From Adiantum capillus-veneris (taxonomy: Eukaryota > Streptophyta > Polypodiopsida > Polypodiales > Pteridaceae), in NCBI GenBank assembly GCA_014529385.2, contig CM043953.1, positions 85,836,342 through 85,900,341 of the forward strand: a stretch of 64,000 bases of DNA, in the 5' to 3' direction. The translations under genes and the position numbers were made by a program. The notes beneath the pieces are model-generated. The model made no database searches and was not told the origin of the DNA. It was given only the letters and a program-made list of their open reading frames with translations. Below, piece after piece: positions 58,498 to 64,000 of this stretch (within the stretch, counting starts at the first letter, position 1; every line of letters begins with the position of its first letter).

Positions 58498-59988
58498 CTA
58501 GTAGATGCTCATTCCACCTGGATCAAAAGGCCAAAGGCATATCTCCTGATTCACAAGAAGCATCATAACACTACACCTACATTTGTCAACAATCAACCAA
58601 AATGCACCATAGGCATATCCAACTAACGCATCCGCCCTGTCTGGAGTTCCAAAAGCATAAATATTGCCTGCCACATTCAACCCAACCGATAGAGACAACT
58701 CAAGTGACTCATCACCTGGCATCTTGGCTTCACGAGCCATAGCAACAACCTGCAAATCATGCACCCAAGTAGCTAAAATCATTGTGTGAAGGTAAAGTTG
58801 TTGATATCCAAAGCACAAGAGTATCCCCGCAGCACACATATCCCTAGCATAGGCATCCACATAGCTGAGATTGGACTCATATATGCCAAACCCCTTCTCA
58901 TCATCATAAGCATACTCATCATCACACATAACTTTATCCACATCATAATGATGGCTAGCACCACTATCCATAGCTTCTAGCATGGGTTCATCAGTCTCCA
59001 AGAATACAGATCCCTGCTCTAAACCACAATCATGCTCACAAATCGGTTCAATCACTGCACATACATCAAAATATGGCTTCAAAACAGGCTCCACATCCAA
59101 CAAATCCACAAAATGGCTCTCAACCTTGCCCTCTTCCCTATTTTCCAAGGAACTAGTATCCAAAGATACGTGCTCATCATCAATAACCTCGACCTCACAC
59201 TCACACCCAGAATCACAAGGTACACAAGTAGCCAATGCATCCTCTTCAAGACTTTTCAATCCTGTATCCAAAGCATTACTCACCTCTTTAGGCTCTTCCA
59301 TAAACCTGTCAACCTGCAAGACCTCTTTACGCTTCACAATAGACCTTGGGAAGAAACGAGAAACATCATAGGATAGGCTACTTTTCACCTGCTTAGGCTT
59401 AACTTCATCTTCCATGTCAAATCCATCTTGCACATGCATACCTGTACTCATACCATGTTCCTCAAGACGCTTAAACTTCCATTCCTTGTGCTTTGCAATG
59501 CATACCGCATCTTCAAAAGACTCGGGCGTCTTCAACTCAACCTCGAACCGCAACCAAGGTGACAAACCATCAACAAAAGAAATTTTCTTCAATGAACAAG
59601 GGGGGGTCTCATCCTTAAGAGCAACACACCAACGAGTCCATAAATTTGTAAAACTTTGTACATAGGCATCAACACCTTGACAAGAACCTTGCTTTAGAGC
59701 ATTGAGTTCATTCCATACTGCATTTGCATCTTCCACAACCTGGAAATGCTCTAAAAAAGCTTCTATAAACTTGTCAAGACTCAAACCATAAGAAGAAGCC
59801 ACTGCTTCTTTAGCTTCCAAATCCATGAACCAAACACGGGCCTCATCTTTTAAAAGCAATCCAAATAGCCTCAAAATCCTGTCCTCATCACACATATCGT
59901 TGCTTATGCATGCTACCTCGACTTGCTCCAGAAAGTCTTCCGCATCTTCACCACTTCTTCCATGAAATTCCGGATAAGAGAAAGCCAT
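58498..59988 (-). CDS. Intact Gag-type ORF of non-autonomous element B (496 codons)
   Basis: The ATG at 59988 opens an uninterrupted frame ending next to the PPT. Residues 1-190 are a retrotransposon Gag capsid domain (FHGRSGEDAEDFLEQVEVAC, LLLKDEARVWFMDLEAKEAV, LDKFIEAFLEHF, FVDGLSPWLRFEVEL, FEDAVCIAKHKEWKFKRL), the last block closely matching element A. The remaining ~300 residues are acidic and Cys-rich, contain no CCHC knuckle, protease or RT, and end PFDPGGMSIY. The intact frame between nearly identical LTRs says it is young and was mobile recently. It presumably makes particles or joins those of element A and uses A-type enzymes. The role of the acidic half is unknown. Confidence 0.85.
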   Translation of the reverse strand: MAFSYPEFHGRSGEDAEDFLEQVEVACISNDMCDEDRILRLFGLLLKDEARVWFMDLEAKEAVASSYGLSLDKFIEAFLEHFQVVEDANAVWNELNALKQGSCQGVDAYVQSFTNLWTRWCVALKDETPPCSLKKISFVDGLSPWLRFEVELKTPESFEDAVCIAKHKEWKFKRLEEHGMSTGMHVQDGFDMEDEVKPKQVKSSLSYDVSRFFPRSIVKRKEVLQVDRFMEEPKEVSNALDTGLKSLEEDALATCVPCDSGCECEVEVIDDEHVSLDTSSLENREEGKVESHFVDLLDVEPVLKPYFDVCAVIEPICEHDCGLEQGSVFLETDEPMLEAMDSGASHHYDVDKVMCDDEYAYDDEKGFGIYESNLSYVDAYARDMCAAGILLCFGYQQLYLHTMILATWVHDLQVVAMAREAKMPGDESLELSLSVGLNVAGNIYAFGTPDRADALVGYAYGAFWLIVDKCRCSVMMLLVNQEICLWPFDPGGMSIY

Positions 59989-61009
59989 GGCTACCCAAGT
60001 TTAATGCTTTGAGAACCCCTTTGAACACACGTGCAAGAACCCAAAACTTTTGACTACCCAATCCCCATAAACTTCAATGGAGCTCAGCTTTAGATAAGGA
60101 CAAACACATGCACATCAAATGAGTTTTCATAGTTGATCATCGGATCTCTCATAATCTTCTTCGCCCGAACATAAAGACTATGTGCTGCTCGAAAAAAATC
60201 TTCCTGGACACATGAACATTTATCTGGATTCTTTGAGTTAAATGAAATGGAGTGAATTGAGGGCCATTTTGATCATCCATTAAAGCCAACCATGAAACTC
60301 CCAAGAAGGCACACCTGACTTAACCGCTGATTTTGCCAAAATTTCAGCAGCATAACAACATAAATGGCTCAAAAGACCAAAAAGCCACCCATCATAACTT
60401 GGAAAAATTTTGGCAGAGTTTCCCCAGAAATAGAGCAGTAGGAACCCAAAATATAGACTGTATATGTATGCATAAACTGTCAACAATAGAACCCGAGCAT
60501 CAAGTAGGACTCACTAGTACATAGCCTATGGCGAGGTCATGAAAAGGGTGCTCTAGCTACCTGTATCACCGAAAGGATCTCTACATTTGAGAATCCCCCA
60601 GCTCAATAAAAACCTCACACTATCGACCCTCACACGAAGGTTAATGCAAATCGCGTATAGTCAAGTCTCAGAAATGACTATCTTCCAGACCAAGTCTCAG
60701 AAATGGCTGGGACTGCCAAATACAACCAAGTATGGCTCCACAAATGCGTACAATGGCAGTTTCCACAAGTAACATACAATCTAGCAGATAATGCGCTCAA
60801 ATAGGCTCCAAGTGATGCATACCCACAACCATTGCAAGTGACACCACTGCTAATATATTACTGTAATCCAGCTACTTGTACCTGTGTGAATCACCTGTAC
60901 CTGTACCTATCCCTGTAACCTGTAACCTGTAACCTGTAATCTGCAACCTGCAACGTGTAATCCCGAATCTCGAAGCTTGAAGCTAGAAGCAGAAGGTACT
61001 CGAAGAAGA
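59989..61009 (-). other. Element B leader
   Basis: This transcribed but non-coding 1-kb leader lies between the PBS and the Gag ORF. It holds seven copies of a heptamer close to CTGTAAC at 60913-60961. Confidence 0.6.
60913..60961. repeat. Heptamer repeat (7 x 7 bp)
   Basis: ctgtaac x3, ctgtaat, ctgcaac x2, gtgtaat in perfect register, within 50 bp of the PBS of element B. Confidence 0.85.
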
Positions 61010-61027
61010 TCCTCAGTGGGGGCACCA
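61010..61027 (-). promoter_or_regulatory. Element B primer-binding site
   Basis: Minus-strand tggtgcccccactgagg begins about six bases after the 5' LTR end (CTCACA). The tggtg start fits pairing with a tRNA 3' CACCA. Confidence 0.7.
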
Positions 61028-61033
61028 AAAGAA

Positions 61034-62171
61034 TGTGAGCGGGATGGAAACACACAGAACGCCTCTATAACGACCCGACACACACTCTTGGAATGATACA
61101 CACACACACTATGGGGCACCACTCGGCTTACACAACACACCTGGCCGAGACAGGGAACACACCTCTAGACTGAGAGGAGAGAGACTATCCACTTGCCCAC
61201 TCCACACAGACACACACACACACACACCCAAAAAACACAACTCAAAAGAGGATAATTTCTGATGTTTAGATACAAATGATCTTGGGCCAACACCAATGGG
61301 GCAAACAGCTCACACAATATGGGTAAAAGATACCAGATACAATCACAAACTGGAGCAGAAACTTCGCTCATAGGAGAAACTTACACAGAAAAACAGCAAG
61401 AAAATAGTGAGGAATTTGGCAAAATGGACAGCGCCGTCGCGTCCGGAATGGCCCAAAACCCCAGTCTACAATGTCAAAGTGCTCAAATCCGACCTCGGAT
61501 GAGCAGTTTATGGCCAAAACAAGCTCCAAAAACCCCAAAAACACACCTGCGGCTGTTCCTCCTCTCTTCTCCACGTTTTTTCTGGTCTTCTCTCTCTTTT
61601 TTCAGTTCCCACACTTAGCTTTATTAGTTGGGCACCCTTGGCCTTTTAGATGACCTCAAACGGACCCCGAACAGGCCAAAAACTAACCTCGCAGTGCATA
61701 GTTGTCACCTTGCTGCATCCATACGCACACCTGGCACTCAGATTCTTTCAATAATGCATCCCGCAACCACGTGAAGTGGTCCCAAAAAGTGGTCCTAATG
61801 ATGACCTTTCTGCATAACTCTCACAAGAAAACACCCACGTTGTGTCCATATTCATCCACGTGCAAATATTGACTCCGTTCGGCTTCCTGATGCCACTAGA
61901 TGCCATCTGACGCACCTCCTTACCTCATGTCTTCGGCCCGCGGATAGCTTCCTCGAGAAGTTTTACACGCTATAAACTCCTCATTATTGTAGAAAAACAC
62001 AGTGGTACTGGTAATAGTGAAAATCGATGCACTATGTACACCCTATCCTACCTGTACACATGTGGGCCCCACGTAACCACCTAGCTCTGAAAAATGGGCA
62101 ATTCTTTATTTGATGCACCATGCATGTATATGTACATATGCGCAATCTCTTGCTCCAAAAAACTCCTGACA
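61034..62171 (-). mobile_element. Element B 5' LTR
   Basis: 1138 bp, the partner of 57309-58447, differing only at scattered positions by eye. The 4-bp flank ACGT follows at 62172. Confidence 0.95.
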
Positions 62172-62801
62172 ACGTCAATCGGATATTCGGGTGGCGAGAT
62201 ACAGCGAGACGAAGTTGGGAGCATTTGGGCAGTGGACAATTGCAGATGATTTTTCATGTTTCTAGTCACCTTGGATAGCGAACTCCGGGGAGTTGGAATG
62301 TAGTGAGGTATGCACGGTCAGAGGCCGGCAAAGTAGGAACTCTGCACCACTTTACGACTCGATGATTGGATCATCAGGTGCCAATCGGCAGACAAGACAA
62401 GGAGGCGAGGAAAGTGGATTTTTTAAGGGAAGTTTTCTTTTATAAAATTAAGGGGCTTGGAGGCTATTGCAAGGGGGGGTCACTCACATGCTATCACGTG
62501 GCGCCGAGACAAACCCCACATGCGCATGTTTGAGGCCGGGTGGCAAGGTACTTGAGGTAAGCCGTGAGCTCCCATTAGCATAACAAGGAGAGCCCGTGAG
62601 CTGCGTGGCTATGGTGTTGGCGGCCTTGGGCGCTGCATTCGCTGAAGGCGTTGCTGCGTAGGCGGAGACGCTGGAGGTTTTGGCAGTGGCCGGTGAGGTG
62701 GGGCGGCATGCCCGCACAGGAGAGGAGAAGGAGGTGAGAGGGTGGCCGGCATGGGGCAGTTCCCACGGCCCATGGGGCCTCAAAATTTTAAAGGAGAGAG
62801 A
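62172..62801. other. Unassigned sequence right of element B
   Basis: No convincing gene. The left 70 bp continue the frame interrupted at 57308. Confidence 0.3.
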
Positions 62802-63218
<417 letters not shown>

Positions 63219-64000
63219 TCCCAAGTGCAAAGAGTGAAGAAGAGAGAGGTAGAGCAAAGCGGTGCCCTCCCTCCCAAAAGATACCAATTCAAGATGCCAA
63301 GTAGACCAATTAGATTGCAAATTCCCAAATTAAAGCCCCCCCCTATAAAAGTCAAAAATGGATCAAATTAAGGGCTTTTTTCTTGGCCTTTTGAGGTGCC
63401 GTTTGAAGCCTGCAAAGTGGAGTTCTCAAGCAAGCTAGCCCCTTTGTAACCTTTGCTTGAAAATGGCCATGGTGGTGGTAGTGCAAGCCGGTGTATATGT
63501 TTTCTAAAGTGCAATCAAGCCACAGTTGCCTCCCGTGTCATTGTTTCCCCTTCCCCCCTTCTCTTTCTCCTGATTTCATGTTTCTCCTCGGTGCCAGCTG
63601 TGTGGAAGTGTGTGCCCCCCCGAATAGATGGTGTTTTGAGTGAGAGAGTGAGATTGAGTGTCTTTGTGTGTGTGTAAGGGTGGAGACAGGTAGTGGTAGT
63701 AGGTGTACCTTGTTTGGTGGTTTTGTAGAGTGTGTGAGCAATAGAAATTGAGCAGGCGATGGTCTGCTAGTGTGAGTTGCGTTTTTGAAGGTGTTTTCTG
63801 AGAGGATAGGGGTGTTGTGAATACCCTGAGCTATAGGGAGGCCTTTGTGTTGGTACAGGGTGTGTTCCCCCATTCCCCCTCTCCATCTTTTGGTGCGCCC
63901 ACAGAGGAGCACACTAATTGCTCCTAGTTAATCGAAAAGAAGCGGTTTTTCGCGTTGGAAGTCGTGGCAACTAGAAGCTATGGACCAATTTTCAAAGGAA
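63219..64000. other. Unassigned sequence to window end
   Basis: Purine/pyrimidine-biased sequence with a short GT run near 63664. No supportable gene. Confidence 0.3.

Noticed and set aside
60913-60961. Interstitial telomere repeat
   Set aside because: The heptamer is CTGTAAC-like, not the plant CCCTAAA or a known variant.

Overview
The window looks like a land-plant nuclear genome dominated by transposable elements, plausibly a fern or another lineage with a large genome (the organism is an inference). I found no intact cellular gene. The only recognisable host-type sequences are decayed: a plant autoinhibited Ca2+-ATPase fragment, an FCP1/NIF-type HAD phosphatase-like gene and a SET-domain fragment. 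Ty3/gypsy elements of the kind that carry a second, archaeal-type RNase H (Tat-like) occur twice.

Layout. 1-2.4 kb: Ty3/gypsy integrase followed in the same frame by a retropepsin, an unusual order. 2.4-5.0 kb: non-coding, with four palindromes spaced exactly 285 bp apart. 5.06-9.47 kb: LTR element E (+), with a decayed Gag-like/coiled-coil ORF and no pol. 9.47-17.75 kb: satellite with a unit near 435 bp, split by two copies of a TTAA-flanked 1.3-kb transposon and one small MITE. 18.7-21.1 kb: HAD and SET pseudogenes (-). 21.2-27.3 kb: 5'-truncated Tat-like element (+), its integrase split by a third TTAA transposon, followed by a long LTR. 27.5-30.3 kb: Ca2+-ATPase pseudogene, SINE-like units and a CACTA-like terminus. 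30.9-36.5 kb: LTR element C (-), with one long ORF broken by a single TGA. 36.55-43.2 kb: LTR element D (-), with a non-coding interior. 43.2-44.4 kb: microsatellites. 44.2-50.65 kb: hairpin array, kinase-like pseudogene (+) and hAT transposase pseudogene (-), bracketed by similar GC-rich hairpins. 50.7-56.8 kb: Tat-like element A (-), with gag, PR, RT, RH, aRH, IN and a 3' LTR. 57.3-62.17 kb: full-length element B (-), with near-identical LTRs and one intact Gag-type ORF. 62.2-64 kb: two hairpins around a long GA repeat.

How the parts relate. Element B shares its LTR, PPT region and Gag segment with element A, so A-type elements are the likely source of the enzymes that moved B. Elements B, C and D all have a primer-binding site starting TGGTG a few bases inside the 5' LTR, and all lie on the minus strand. 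The most unusual item is the array at 44.44-45.05 kb: eight hairpins, five of them with the same ~15-nt loop core but unrelated stems, placed directly upstream of the kinase-like ORF. All homology calls come from reading motifs, since no database search was possible.
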